From NCBI GenBank assembly GCA_963648205.1, contig CAVJCT010000066.1, positions 4,622 to 68,621 on the forward strand: DNA of 64,000 nt, in the 5' to 3' direction. Both the position numbers and the translations under genes were made by a program. Below the pieces are notes generated by a model. That model searched no databases. It had not been told where the DNA came from and saw nothing but the letters and a program-made list of their open reading frames with translations. Each line of letters starts with the position of its first letter. Position 1 is the stretch's first letter. Positions 41,749 to 50,408 of the stretch are shown here, piece after piece. This DNA comes from UBA1181 sp963648205. GTDB taxonomy: Bacteria > Bacteroidota > Bacteroidia > Bacteroidales > Paludibacteraceae.

Positions 41749-43674
41749 ATGGGAAAGATTATTGGAATCGACTTAGGAACGACGAACTCTTGCGTCGCAG
41801 TCATGGAAGGTAACAATCCGGTTGTTATCGCAAATAGTGAAGGAAAACGTACTACTCCATCAGTGATTGGTTTCATTGAGGGTGGTGAACGTAAGGTTGG
41901 AGATCCTGCCAAGAGACAGGCAATCACCAATCCACAGAAGACCGTTTTCTCAATCAAGCGTTTCATGGGTGAGACTTACGATCAAGTAACCAAAGAGATT
42001 GAGCGTGTGCCTTACAAAGTGGTTCGCGGTGAGAACAACTCTCCACGTGTTGATATCGACGGTCGTTTGTACTCTCCACAAGAGATTTCTGCGATGATTC
42101 TTCAAAAGATGAAATCTACCGCAGAGGAATATTTAGGTGAAAAAGTTACAGAGGCAGTCATCACAGTTCCTGCATACTTCAACGATGCACAAAGACAGGC
42201 CACTAAGGAGGCTGGTGAAATCGCTGGTTTGAACGTTAGACGTATTGTCAACGAGCCTACCGCAGCTGCTTTGGCATACGGTTTGGATAAGAAGGGCAAT
42301 GATATGAAGATCGTTGTGTTCGACTGTGGTGGTGGTACTCACGATGTTTCTGTCCTTGAGTTGGGCGATGGTGTGTTCGAGGTAAAGGCTACCGATGGTG
42401 ATACTCACTTGGGTGGTGATGACTTCGATCATCGTATTATCGAGTGGTTGGTTGAGGAGTTCAAAAACGAGAACAACGGTGCCGACTTGACTAAAGATCC
42501 AATGGCTTTGCAACGTTTGAAAGAGGCTGCTGAGAAGGCTAAGATTGAGTTGTCTAACACAACTTCTTCTGAAATCAACTTGCCTTACATCTCAGTTGTA
42601 GACGGTGCTCCTAAACACTTGGTAAAGACTTTGACTCGTGCAAAATTCGAGCAGTTGATTGACGACTTGATTCAACGTACTATCGCTCCTTGTCGTACCG
42701 CACTTCAAAACGCTGGTTTGACAACTAACGATATTTCAGAGGTCATCCTCGTGGGTGGTTCTACTCGTATTCCTGCAATCCAAGCAGCTGTTGAGAAATT
42801 CTTCGGTAAGACACCTTCTAAGGGTGTTAACCCAGATGAGGTTGTTGCAGTTGGTGCTGCCATCCAAGGTGGTGTGTTGACCGGTGAGGTTAAAGATGTG
42901 CTTTTGTTGGATGTTACTCCGCTTTCTTTGGGTATTGAGACAATGGGTGGCGTGATGACCAAGTTGATCGAGGCTAACACTACGATCCCAACTAAGAAGT
43001 CTGAAACGTTTACTACTGCGGTAGATAACCAACCATCTGTTGAGATTCATGTATTGCAAGGTGAGCGTTCAATGGCAAAAGACAACAAGACCCTTGGACG
43101 TTTCCACTTGGACGGAATCATGCCAGCACGTCGTGGTGAACCACAAATCGAGGTTACATTCGATATTGATGCCAACGGTATCGTAAACGTATCAGCTAAG
43201 GATAAGGCAACAGGTAAGGAGCAAAGAATCCGTATCGAGTCTTCTACAGGATTGAGCAAAGACGAAATTGAGAAGATGAAGGCAGATGCAGCTGCAAATG
43301 CTGAGGCTGATAAGAAAGAGAAGGAACGTATCGATAAGATCAACCAAGCTGATAGCGTGATCTTCCAAACTGAGAAGAACTTGAACGAGTATGGCGACAA
43401 GTTGCCAGCCGACAAGAAATCTGCTATCGAGAGTGCGCTGAACAAGTTGAAAGAGGCTCATAAGGCACAAGATATCGCAGGTATCGATGCTGGAATCTCT
43501 GAGGTGAATGCAGCATTCCAAGCAGCAAGCCAAGAGATGTACAATGCTCAAGCACAAGCTGGACAGGCTCAAGGTCAACCAAACGCAGGTGCTAACCCAG
43601 GAGCAGGTGCACAAGGTGGCAACACTGGCAAGGATGACAACATTACTGATGTTGACTTCGAGGAAGTTAAGTAA
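41749..43674 (+). CDS. dnaK: Molecular chaperone DnaK (Hsp70)
   Basis: A 641-residue Hsp70. The ATPase domain begins IGIDLGTTNSCVAVMEGN and includes ITVPAYFNDAQRQATKEAG, VFDCGGGTHDVSVLE and ILVGGSTRIPAIQAAV. The linker VLLLDVTPLSLGIETMGG leads to the substrate-binding and lid domains; the C-terminus is Gln/Gly/Ala-rich and ends in the co-chaperone-binding DDNITDVDFEEVK. Note CGGGT in place of the usual LGGGT. It stands alone, without grpE or dnaJ beside it, behind a sigma-54-like promoter. Codon use is that of a highly expressed gene. Confidence 0.97.
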   Translation: MGKIIGIDLGTTNSCVAVMEGNNPVVIANSEGKRTTPSVIGFIEGGERKVGDPAKRQAITNPQKTVFSIKRFMGETYDQVTKEIERVPYKVVRGENNSPRVDIDGRLYSPQEISAMILQKMKSTAEEYLGEKVTEAVITVPAYFNDAQRQATKEAGEIAGLNVRRIVNEPTAAALAYGLDKKGNDMKIVVFDCGGGTHDVSVLELGDGVFEVKATDGDTHLGGDDFDHRIIEWLVEEFKNENNGADLTKDPMALQRLKEAAEKAKIELSNTTSSEINLPYISVVDGAPKHLVKTLTRAKFEQLIDDLIQRTIAPCRTALQNAGLTTNDISEVILVGGSTRIPAIQAAVEKFFGKTPSKGVNPDEVVAVGAAIQGGVLTGEVKDVLLLDVTPLSLGIETMGGVMTKLIEANTTIPTKKSETFTTAVDNQPSVEIHVLQGERSMAKDNKTLGRFHLDGIMPARRGEPQIEVTFDIDANGIVNVSAKDKATGKEQRIRIESSTGLSKDEIEKMKADAAANAEADKKEKERIDKINQADSVIFQTEKNLNEYGDKLPADKKSAIESALNKLKEAHKAQDIAGIDAGISEVNAAFQAASQEMYNAQAQAGQAQGQPNAGANPGAGAQGGNTGKDDNITDVDFEEVK

Positions 43675-43691
43675 TTAAGATAAAAATAGGG

Positions 43692-43728
43692 AAGAGTGTG
43701 GAATGAAAGTTTCACACTCTTTTTTTTC
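43692..43728 (+). terminator. Intrinsic terminator after dnaK
   Basis: AAGAGTGTGGAA pairs with TTTCACACTCTT (one G-U) and is followed by a run of T. Confidence 0.9.
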
Positions 43729-43749
43729 TCATTTAATTAATAATTTATT

Positions 43750-44280
43750 ATGCAAGTATTAAGACGTAGAGGGTTGGGAATGTCACGCCCAGCGTGTATT
43801 CATCAGATGGTTTGTAGAGACCTGTTCTCTGGATTGAATAATTACATAAAAAGAAAAAAGAAGCGTTTCGTTTATAATTTGCTTTATGAAAATGGAGTTA
43901 AGTTAGACGGATCAAAAAATGGAGAGGGCGAGATTGTCCCTGATATTTCATTCTACAACAAATCTTATCGTGATGTTGGGGGAAATTTGGCAGTAGATGA
44001 TTTGTTATTCTTGATAGAAGTTTCAAAAGGAAAGTACTGCGAGCGTACAGAGAAGAATATAAAAAAACTGTTTGCGCGAGAAACTACATTGCAAGAAGCC
44101 TTTCTTTACTATTATGAAATTGCAAAATGGGTTAGATATACTCGAGTGGAGGGTAGCGATAATCCCTTAGAGGAGGAGACTGACAAATCTGAAGTCTTTG
44201 GGGTCTATCTCCACAAATACCTTCTCATCGATCCTCAGACTGTTCAAAAGGCGGAATGTTGGACAGATTTGAAGAAATAA
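43750..44280 (+). CDS. Hypothetical protein, possibly nuclease-like, C-terminus perhaps truncated
   Basis: A 176-residue protein with no signal peptide and no family I can name. The pairing of VPDISFYNK (about 62-70) with DLLFLIEVSKGKY (about 84-96) recalls the PD...E-x-x pattern of Uma2-like or restriction-nuclease folds, and LQEAFLYYYEIAKWVRYTR suits the helices after it; this is a weak match. After the TAA the same frame stays open for 28 codons (EIDKYFSEIVAEMAEALVVQ and on to TGA), so the stop may be a recent mutation in a longer gene. It lies in a decayed patch before the DUF4143 remnant. Confidence 0.6.
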   Translation: MQVLRRRGLGMSRPACIHQMVCRDLFSGLNNYIKRKKKRFVYNLLYENGVKLDGSKNGEGEIVPDISFYNKSYRDVGGNLAVDDLLFLIEVSKGKYCERTEKNIKKLFARETTLQEAFLYYYEIAKWVRYTRVEGSDNPLEEETDKSEVFGVYLHKYLLIDPQTVQKAECWTDLKK

Positions 44281-44502
44281 GAAATCGACAAATATTTCAG
44301 CGAAATAGTTGCCGAAATGGCAGAAGCGTTAGTTGTACAGTGGAAGAAGTCCGCACTTGATTGAGAAGACGCTATGATGGCTACCATTCAGCAAGAAAAT
44401 GCGAGGCGTGTACAATCGGACAGTTTGCTGAACGCATTTTAGATATTAGAGATTACTGGTTTCCTTTTGAAACGGGAACGATTGTAGAGTGGAAGGTGAT
44501 AA

Positions 44503-44832
44503 CTATCTCCCTAAAATCGCCGATATGGCAGGAAGTGGAACGTTTTCCATCCAACCTTGATCTGCATAGCCTTTCATGGAGAAACGTAGCCCCTTCAATT
44601 CTGGATTGTCTTTTATGAATTGTGCCAATGACTTCGCTCTCACGTTTTCTTCTGCTTTCACCTCAATAGGTATGACACGCTCTTCAAACTGAATGATGAA
44701 GTCTATCTCGGCAGGTGTCTTGTCATTACTCCAGTAGTAGGGGACTAATTCTGTGGCTTTTAATTGTTGAAAGACAAACTGTTCTGTAAATGCACCCTTA
44801 AACTCTGTGAATACATTGTTTCCAACGAGCAT
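44503..44832 (-). pseudogene. Remnant of an AAA_14/DUF4143 ATPase (C-terminal domain only)
   Basis: A 109-codon frame matches the DUF4143 nuclease-like domain at the C-terminus of AAA_14 ATPases: NNVFTEFKGAFTEQFVFQQL, then YYWSNDKTPAEIDFIIQFEE, VIPIEVKAEENVRAKSLAQF (E-x-K) and LKGLRFSMKGYADQGW. Intact proteins have about 280 more residues with the Walker motifs; here they are missing. Sense-like codons run upstream of the first ATG to about 44890, where a stop meets the repeat array, so a deletion seems to have joined array B to the last third of the gene. Confidence 0.85.
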
Positions 44833-44891
44833 CTGACTTGCTGGTGCGTTTTCATAACTATCTAACTTATAAATCCTTACATCGCAAATTT

Positions 44892-45007
44892 ACACTTTTC
44901 TGACGATTCAAATTGCCAAACACAACACTTTTTCGATGATTCAGACCTTAATATTCAACACTTTTTCGATGATTAAAATGCTGAAATATCACACTTTTTC
45001 GATGATT
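44892..45007 (-). repeat. Four-copy, 33-bp-period repeat array (array B)
   Basis: On the minus strand AATCATCGAAAAAGTGT (17 bases) occurs four times, at 45007-44991, 44974-44958, 44941-44925 and, with three changes, 44908-44892, each exactly 33 bases apart with 16 variable bases between. It lies directly upstream of the DUF4143 remnant. The last nine bases, AAAAAGTGT, are shared with array A at 36464. Confidence 0.95.
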
Positions 45008-45086
45008 CGCTTACGCCAACAAGACTATTTCAGAAATCTGTGGAACTCCAAATTTCTGAAATAGAAGCAACCCATTCGAAGTAAAA

Positions 45087-45875
45087 TCATCTTCCTCCAA
45101 ACATAGAGTCAAATCTCTCTACGACGATCTGAATGTCAAGGGGTAGTTTATTCCAAGCAAACTGATAGAGTGTCTCGGGGATCTCTTTATAGTATGCTCC
45201 GGCTATCGCTCCTGTGATTGCTCCCATCGTGTCGGCATCGCCTCCTAACGAAATGCAGAGTCGCAACGCATCTTCGTAGTTTTTACTCTCTAAAAATGCG
45301 ATGATAGACTCTGGCACTGTGCCTTGGCAACTGCCGTCAAAACCGTAGGTTGGACGAATTTCGGCGCAGGTTCTGTTTAAATTATATCCAAATTTCCTTG
45401 CTATATATTGACGGATTTCGTCTTTCGTGGATCCTGTTCTTGCCAGATAGATGGCTGCTGCAGTTGCTTGCGCTCCTTTTATACCTTCGGGGTGATTGTG
45501 GGTTACTTCTGCCGTCACCTTGGCTATTTCCAGGGCGTTTCCCAATGAATAACCTGCGAATCCTGCAGCTGAGACGCGCATCGCAGAACCATTGCCAAAC
45601 GAGTTATATGGCTTGGGTGTGTCTGATATTAACCAATGGGAGAACATGCCACCGTACGCGCCCATCGGGGTGGGGTATTTGCGTCCCCATTTTTGCATTT
45701 GTGTCACCAAGCGTGCCTCGCTCACCCTTTCTCCCATTAACCAATCGGCTACGGCAACCGTCATAATGGAGTCGTCAGTGTATTCCATCTCATCATCCAT
45801 TAGGTTGATATCGGTCGATTTGTGTGGCCAAAACTCGTAGATACTGCCAGCAATGTCGCCTATGATAGCCCCCAT
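45087..45875 (-). CDS. ADP-ribosylglycohydrolase-family protein
   Basis: A 262-residue protein if it starts at ATG 45875 (MGAIIGDIAGSIYEFWPHKS), the family's conserved opening; an in-frame ATG at 45947 would add 24 unlike residues. Metal-binding acidic motifs are visible: YTDDSIMTVAVADWL near residue 32, GNGSAMRVSA near 93 and SLGGDADTMGAITGAIAGAY near 209. Family members remove ADP-ribose from proteins or hydrolyse related glycosides, with two magnesium ions. The substrate is unknown. Confidence 0.88.
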   Translation of the reverse strand: MGAIIGDIAGSIYEFWPHKSTDINLMDDEMEYTDDSIMTVAVADWLMGERVSEARLVTQMQKWGRKYPTPMGAYGGMFSHWLISDTPKPYNSFGNGSAMRVSAAGFAGYSLGNALEIAKVTAEVTHNHPEGIKGAQATAAAIYLARTGSTKDEIRQYIARKFGYNLNRTCAEIRPTYGFDGSCQGTVPESIIAFLESKNYEDALRLCISLGGDADTMGAITGAIAGAYYKEIPETLYQFAWNKLPLDIQIVVERFDSMFGGR

Positions 45876-46010
45876 AAGTGTTGGATTACGGTGCATCTTT
45901 GGCTTGTTTGTTGAGCCGATTTTTATACTGTTGATGTATTTAATCATACGCTCTTTGATGATGTTCTTTCTAATAATGATTTCGAGGAAGTCTTGTGGTA
46001 AACCTCTTAG

Positions 46011-46048
46011 AAAAATAGGGGTTAGACCTCTTCCGAAGCCTAACCTCT
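46011..46048 (-). terminator. Intrinsic terminator after the TMEM43-like gene
   Basis: On the minus strand AGAGGTTAG pairs with CTAACCCCT (one G-U), followed by ATTTTT. It lies 58 bases beyond the gene's stop. Confidence 0.65.
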
Positions 46049-46105
46049 AATTGTCAATTTTGCTTTCTACTTTATTTATTGGCGGCCTCTACATTCTCGC
46101 TTGAA

Positions 46106-47383
46106 TTAGGCGGCCTTTTTCTTGTTTGAACGTTTGATGAGGAAGAAGGCAAGTGCTGCACCGCACACTAACAAGATGATTGCTAATATTGGGCGGTAGA
46201 AGATCCATGCTATTGCAATGATCACCAATGACCAAATACCTGCCAACAATCCACATACGAGGTTTACACCCACATTGGCGATGTTTGCCAAGAATGGAAC
46301 CACCTTGAGTAAGGTAACCAAGATACCGAATACGCCCTTGAATCCGAAGAATACTAACAAAATACCAATAACTCTGAAGATCCAAAGCATAGCAGAGTTA
46401 GTATCTTCTTCTTGTTGGAATGATTCTTGAAGGGTCAATACACCATTTGACAAACCTCCGACAGTCTTTCCGTTCTTATCGGTATGGATGGCAAAGGTGT
46501 TACCTTTAACATCTGCCCATACGGTTACTGTCTGTGGTTGACGAACGATGCTGAAGGTGATTCTAACATCTCCTACGTTAGGATTGCTTGGATTTTGTCC
46601 TAAATAAACTACGTTGCCATCTACTGTTACGTAGTCGTACTCCGATTTAGCCTCGTTGGTTGTTGCTACGGCAGTCGAGTCTGCTGAGTTTGTGGTTGAG
46701 TCTGCAACAGCTGTTGCAACGTTTGCTGTTTGCACACCTTGTTGCTTCATACATTTTTCAACAGCCTCTTCAAACTCATCCATTTTCTCTTTAGAGAGAG
46801 TTACACTGTAATCCTCTCTTGGCCCGATTGCTGAGATGAAGTTTTGTGGCAACTGATAAGCCCCGAAAGTTGCATTTTCTGCAATCAAATAAGAGTCTTC
46901 GATTTTTGCCAACACGAAGTTGTTATGTCCCTTCTCCTTGAACTTGTCTGATTGTATAGGAGTGTAAGTCCAATCTTTCTCGTAGTAGTAAGTTGTGGTT
47001 GTAGTCTGCGAACCGCCAAGTTTCTCTTCTGTCTTTTCACTGGTTCTTTCTACCCATTGATAATACTCAACGTCGCGAGTGATTCTGAAGGCATTCTCGT
47101 TGATTCCGAAAAGTCCGTCGGAAAGCATTTCTTCTGTCTTAGCCTCGCCAGAAGCGTGGATCATCTTTCCATTGTATTCTGGATTGACAGTCGAAATGTC
47201 TGCCACCTCCGTTGTCTGCTCTAATGCGCCTTCGTTCGCATCGCTTTGCTTCACTGCTCGTCCCTCGTTCCACCAAAGTAAACAAGTTCCGAGTACAATC
47301 ATTATTAACCCAGACACAATTCCCTTGAATGAGTTCCCAAGTCGTGTCCCATAACCTGTTGTGGTTGTCTCTTGATACGCCAT
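46106..47383 (-). CDS. TMEM43-like membrane protein
   Basis: A 425-residue protein. A membrane helix near the N-terminus (about 22-40, GIVSGLIMIVLGTCLLWWNE) is followed by the bacterial TMEM43 domain (NEGRAVKQ, MIHASGEAKTEEML, ITRDVEYYQWVERT) and three or four helices at the C-terminus (about 325-420), ending in a basic tail KRSNKKKAA. In animals TMEM43 sits in the inner nuclear membrane; the bacterial role is unknown. A Thr/Ala/Ser-rich insert at about 220-250 is probably exposed. Confidence 0.82.
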   Translation of the reverse strand: MAYQETTTTGYGTRLGNSFKGIVSGLIMIVLGTCLLWWNEGRAVKQSDANEGALEQTTEVADISTVNPEYNGKMIHASGEAKTEEMLSDGLFGINENAFRITRDVEYYQWVERTSEKTEEKLGGSQTTTTTYYYEKDWTYTPIQSDKFKEKGHNNFVLAKIEDSYLIAENATFGAYQLPQNFISAIGPREDYSVTLSKEKMDEFEEAVEKCMKQQGVQTANVATAVADSTTNSADSTAVATTNEAKSEYDYVTVDGNVVYLGQNPSNPNVGDVRITFSIVRQPQTVTVWADVKGNTFAIHTDKNGKTVGGLSNGVLTLQESFQQEEDTNSAMLWIFRVIGILLVFFGFKGVFGILVTLLKVVPFLANIANVGVNLVCGLLAGIWSLVIIAIAWIFYRPILAIILLVCGAALAFFLIKRSNKKKAA

Positions 47384-47489
47384 AAGTTTCGTTTTTTTTA
47401 CTGTTGTTTTTATGAAATATTTTACTCTGCGAAAGTAATTCTTTTTATTTGGTTTCCTATGATTTGTGGTTGCTTTTTTCGCAACTGTC

Positions 47490-47972
47490 TTATTTTTTGG
47501 TGGAATATTTCTCCCATAAACGGTCTAAAGCATCTTCTTTTTCAAGGTCTAACAACACTCCTTTGGGCAGTTTGTCCCAGTTGATGTCTGGTAACTCCTT
47601 CAGCAAAACCTTCATCGGAATGTTGGGTGTTTCGTTGGGCAATATCGCATCATAACAGTCGATGTCGACATGGTGTGCCACCTTTCCAGTCTTTTCATCT
47701 TCTGCCTCGAAGGGTTCGGATGTGAACATTCCACGGAAAACAATTCCCGTATTGCCTTTCCCGACACGCACCATATAAAAGTAGTCGAATTCCTCGGCAT
47801 CTTCCCACTCGGTCAGTTCCCAATTGTAGCAAAATCCATCGGGAAATTGCTTTAAAGCGTTGGTGTAGTGTTCCACTTTGAAATCATCAACGTCTGGATT
47901 CCAACAGAGTAGGTATGTTTTATGCTCTTTCTCTTGATAGTTGAACTCCGATAATTTATTGTTTTTCTCCAT
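47490..47972 (-). CDS. Hypothetical cytoplasmic protein
   Basis: From ATG 47972 the protein has 160 residues (MEKNNKLSEFNYQEKEHKTY...). A longer frame to 48134 adds a stretch that runs through the likely promoter region, so the short form is preferred. It is acidic and rich in aromatic residues (KTYLLCWNPDVDDFKVEHYT, FCYNWELTEWEDAEEFDYFY). There is no signal peptide or membrane segment. I do not recognise the family. Confidence 0.7.
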   Translation of the reverse strand: MEKNNKLSEFNYQEKEHKTYLLCWNPDVDDFKVEHYTNALKQFPDGFCYNWELTEWEDAEEFDYFYMVRVGKGNTGIVFRGMFTSEPFEAEDEKTGKVAHHVDIDCYDAILPNETPNIPMKVLLKELPDINWDKLPKGVLLDLEKEDALDRLWEKYSTKK

Positions 47973-48137
47973 TTTTTCAGACTTTCTTTTGTGTTTGCGA
48001 AGGTACTTATTATTTCTGAAATGAAGGGAGTCTACCGCACTTGCAAAATTCTGAAATTTGTATGCTATTGATTGATAGTAGCTTATGTTGAACGAAAAGA
48101 AAATTTTAAAATTTTGACGAAAAAAGTCGCTCAAACG

Positions 48138-48169
48138 TTTGGTGGTTATGGTCCAAAGTGATACCTTTG
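48138..48169 (+). promoter_or_regulatory. Full Bacteroidota promoter for tRNA-His
   Basis: TTTG at 48138-48141 and TACCTTTG at 48162-48169, separated by 20 bases, fit the -33/-7 consensus. The tRNA begins 17 bases later. Confidence 0.75.
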
Positions 48170-48185
48170 CACTCGCAAACTTGAT

Positions 48186-48260
48186 GGTGGGAGTAGCTCA
48201 GTTGGTTAGAGTATCAGATTGTGGTCCTGAGGGTCGTGGGTTCGATCCCCATTTCCCACC
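48186..48260 (+). tRNA. tRNA-His (anticodon GTG)
   Basis: The cloverleaf includes the extra 5' G (48186) opposite C73 that marks tRNA-His, acceptor GTGGGAG/TTCCCAC, anticodon loop TTGTGGT and T-arm GTGGG-TTCGATC-CCCAT. The anticodon stem has one A-C mismatch next to the loop. CCA is not encoded. A promoter precedes it and a terminator follows. Confidence 0.95.
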
Positions 48261-48275
48261 CAAAGAAAAGGCAGA

Positions 48276-48305
48276 AAGCCACACCAAAGCGGTGTGGCTT
48301 TTTTT
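48276..48305 (+). terminator. Intrinsic terminator after tRNA-His
   Basis: AAGCCACACC pairs with GGTGTGGCTT, followed by a T run. Confidence 0.9.
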
Positions 48306-48400
48306 ATTGTTCATTTATATGCATCTTTTCGCCACGGCGAAACCCAATAAATTAGACTTTGTTCGTTTGGCTTAACGAAAAGGTATGAATTAGAAAATCA

Positions 48401-49687
48401 ATGAAAAGAAATATTTCTCCCTGGAGCTGGATTCCAACACTTTATTTTGCCGAGGGTATTCCGTACGTCATTGCGGCTACTTCGTTCGCGGTGATAATGT
48501 ACCACAACTTGGGCGTTTCGAATGCTGAAACGGCTTTCTACACGAGTTGGCTTTACCTCCCTTGGGTGATCAAGCCGTTTTGGAGTCCTTTCGTCGATGC
48601 GATGAAGACGAAGCGTTGGTGGATCTTGGCTATGCAACTGCTGATTGGCGCAGGCTTGGCTGGTGTCGCTTTCTGCATTCCGACGACTCATTTTTTGCAG
48701 TCTACTTTGTGCCTCCTTTGGTTGGTGGCGTTCAGTTCTGCCACGCACGATATCTCGGCGGATGGTTTTTATATGCTTGGGTTGAACGAGAAAGAGCAGT
48801 CTTTCTTTGTGGGTATCCGTAGCACTTTCTATCGTATTTCGATGATTGCGGGTCAGGGTGCTTTGGTGTGGCTCGCTGGTCATTGGGAGAAGTCGATGGG
48901 CGACGTGCCTCGGGCGTGGAGTTGCACGTTGTTGGTGGCTGCCGGACTTTTCATTTGTTTCTTCTGCTACCATTTCTTCATCCTCCCTCATCCTGATAAG
49001 GATGTTCCTGCGCGCGAGAAAAACGCTATTAAGACGTTCTTCTCTTCTTTCAAGACTTTCTTCCAAAAGAAAAATATCGTTCTCACATTGCTTTTCATCT
49101 TGCTCTATCGTTTGGGCGAATCGCAGTTGACGAAGATTGCTTCTCCTTTCTTGATGGATGGGGTAGAGAACGGTGGTTTGGCAATGAGTACGCAGTCGGT
49201 TGGTATCGTTTACGGTACGGTGGGTGTGTTGGCATTGACTTTGGGCGGAATCTTAGGCGGTGTTTTGGCAGCGCAAGGTGGCTTGAAAAAATGGCTCTGG
49301 CCAATGGTGATAGCGATGAACGTGCCTAATCTGGTTTATGTCTATATGGCGTTCATGCAAGTCAGCAATTTCTATGTGGTGAGTTCGTTGGTGGCAGTCG
49401 AGCAGTTTGGCTATGGCTTCGGTTTCACCGCGTTTATGCTATATTTGATAACGGTTTCTAAAGGTGAGTTTTCAACGTCTCACTACGCTATTTGTACGGG
49501 ATTCATGGCATTGGGTATGATGTTGCCAGGTATGGCTGCCGGTTGGATTCAAGAAAAAATCGGCTACGACTGGTTTTTCGTGTGGGTCTGCATCTGCACA
49601 TTGCCGGGTATCTTCTTGACCCCGTTGATTAAGAAGACATTGAATCAATACGAAGAAGAAACAATAGTACGAAAGGAGCAAGAATAA
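48401..49687 (+). CDS. AmpG-like major facilitator superfamily permease
   Basis: A 428-residue protein with about twelve membrane helices. It opens WSWIPTLYFAEGIPYVIAAT and continues LYLPWVIKPFWSPFVDAMKT, the pattern of AmpG-type muropeptide permeases and of related SLC33-like transporters. AmpG imports anhydro-muropeptides for cell-wall recycling. Substrate assignment is by likeness only. The next gene begins 4 bases after its stop, so they are co-transcribed. Confidence 0.85.
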   Translation: MKRNISPWSWIPTLYFAEGIPYVIAATSFAVIMYHNLGVSNAETAFYTSWLYLPWVIKPFWSPFVDAMKTKRWWILAMQLLIGAGLAGVAFCIPTTHFLQSTLCLLWLVAFSSATHDISADGFYMLGLNEKEQSFFVGIRSTFYRISMIAGQGALVWLAGHWEKSMGDVPRAWSCTLLVAAGLFICFFCYHFFILPHPDKDVPAREKNAIKTFFSSFKTFFQKKNIVLTLLFILLYRLGESQLTKIASPFLMDGVENGGLAMSTQSVGIVYGTVGVLALTLGGILGGVLAAQGGLKKWLWPMVIAMNVPNLVYVYMAFMQVSNFYVVSSLVAVEQFGYGFGFTAFMLYLITVSKGEFSTSHYAICTGFMALGMMLPGMAAGWIQEKIGYDWFFVWVCICTLPGIFLTPLIKKTLNQYEEETIVRKEQE

Positions 49688-49691
49688 AGAT

Positions 49692-50396
49692 ATGGAAGGT
49701 GTTTTATATTTGATTCCCAATACGTTAGGCGATAGTGCCATCGATCGTGTGTTGCCTGCCTACGATGTGGAGGTGATTCGCAGTGTCAAGAATTTTATTG
49801 TGGAGGACGTACGCACGACTCGCCGTTTCCTGAAGAAGGTGGACTCGAACATCAACATCGACGAGTTGCAGTTTTTCACGTTGAATGGCCATACGAAACC
49901 TGAAGAAATCGCTTCTTATTTAGAGCCTCTGAAGAATGGCTTGGATATGGGAATCATCTCCGAGGCGGGTTGTCCTGCCATTGCAGATCCTGGTGCAGAG
50001 ATTGTTCGTATCGCTCAAGAACGTGGCTATCATGTTGTTCCTTTGGTGGGGCCGTCGTCTATTCTTTTGGGATTGATGGCATCTGGCTTCAATGGTCAGA
50101 GTTTTGCTTTCGTAGGCTATCTTCCAATTAAAGACAATGAGAGAGTGTTGAGAATCAAACAGTTAGAGAAGCGCGCACACCTTGAAAAGCAGTCGCAAAT
50201 CTTCATCGAAACACCATACCGTAACGAAAAAATGTTCGCGGATATTCTTTCTATCTGTAACGGCGAGACAAAACTGTGCATCGCCTGCGACATTACTCTC
50301 CCGACGGAGTATATAAAAACAAAAACCGTCGCTGAATGGAAAAAATCCAAACACGACGATCTCAGCAAACGACCTTGTATTTTTATATTATACTAA
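49692..50396 (+). CDS. RsmI-family SAM-dependent methyltransferase
   Basis: A 234-residue tetrapyrrole-methylase-fold protein. It opens GVLYLIPNTLGD and has MGIISEAGCPAIADPGAEIV (about 94-113) and VVPLVGPSSILLGLMASGFN (about 116-135), the SAM-binding signatures of RsmI, which 2'-O-methylates C1402 of 16S rRNA. It is shorter than typical RsmI (about 285 residues), and Bacteroidota commonly have both a long RsmI and this short relative, so the target is uncertain. Confidence 0.87.
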   Translation: MEGVLYLIPNTLGDSAIDRVLPAYDVEVIRSVKNFIVEDVRTTRRFLKKVDSNINIDELQFFTLNGHTKPEEIASYLEPLKNGLDMGIISEAGCPAIADPGAEIVRIAQERGYHVVPLVGPSSILLGLMASGFNGQSFAFVGYLPIKDNERVLRIKQLEKRAHLEKQSQIFIETPYRNEKMFADILSICNGETKLCIACDITLPTEYIKTKTVAEWKKSKHDDLSKRPCIFILY

Positions 50397-50408
50397 TACT
50401 AAGTCTCT

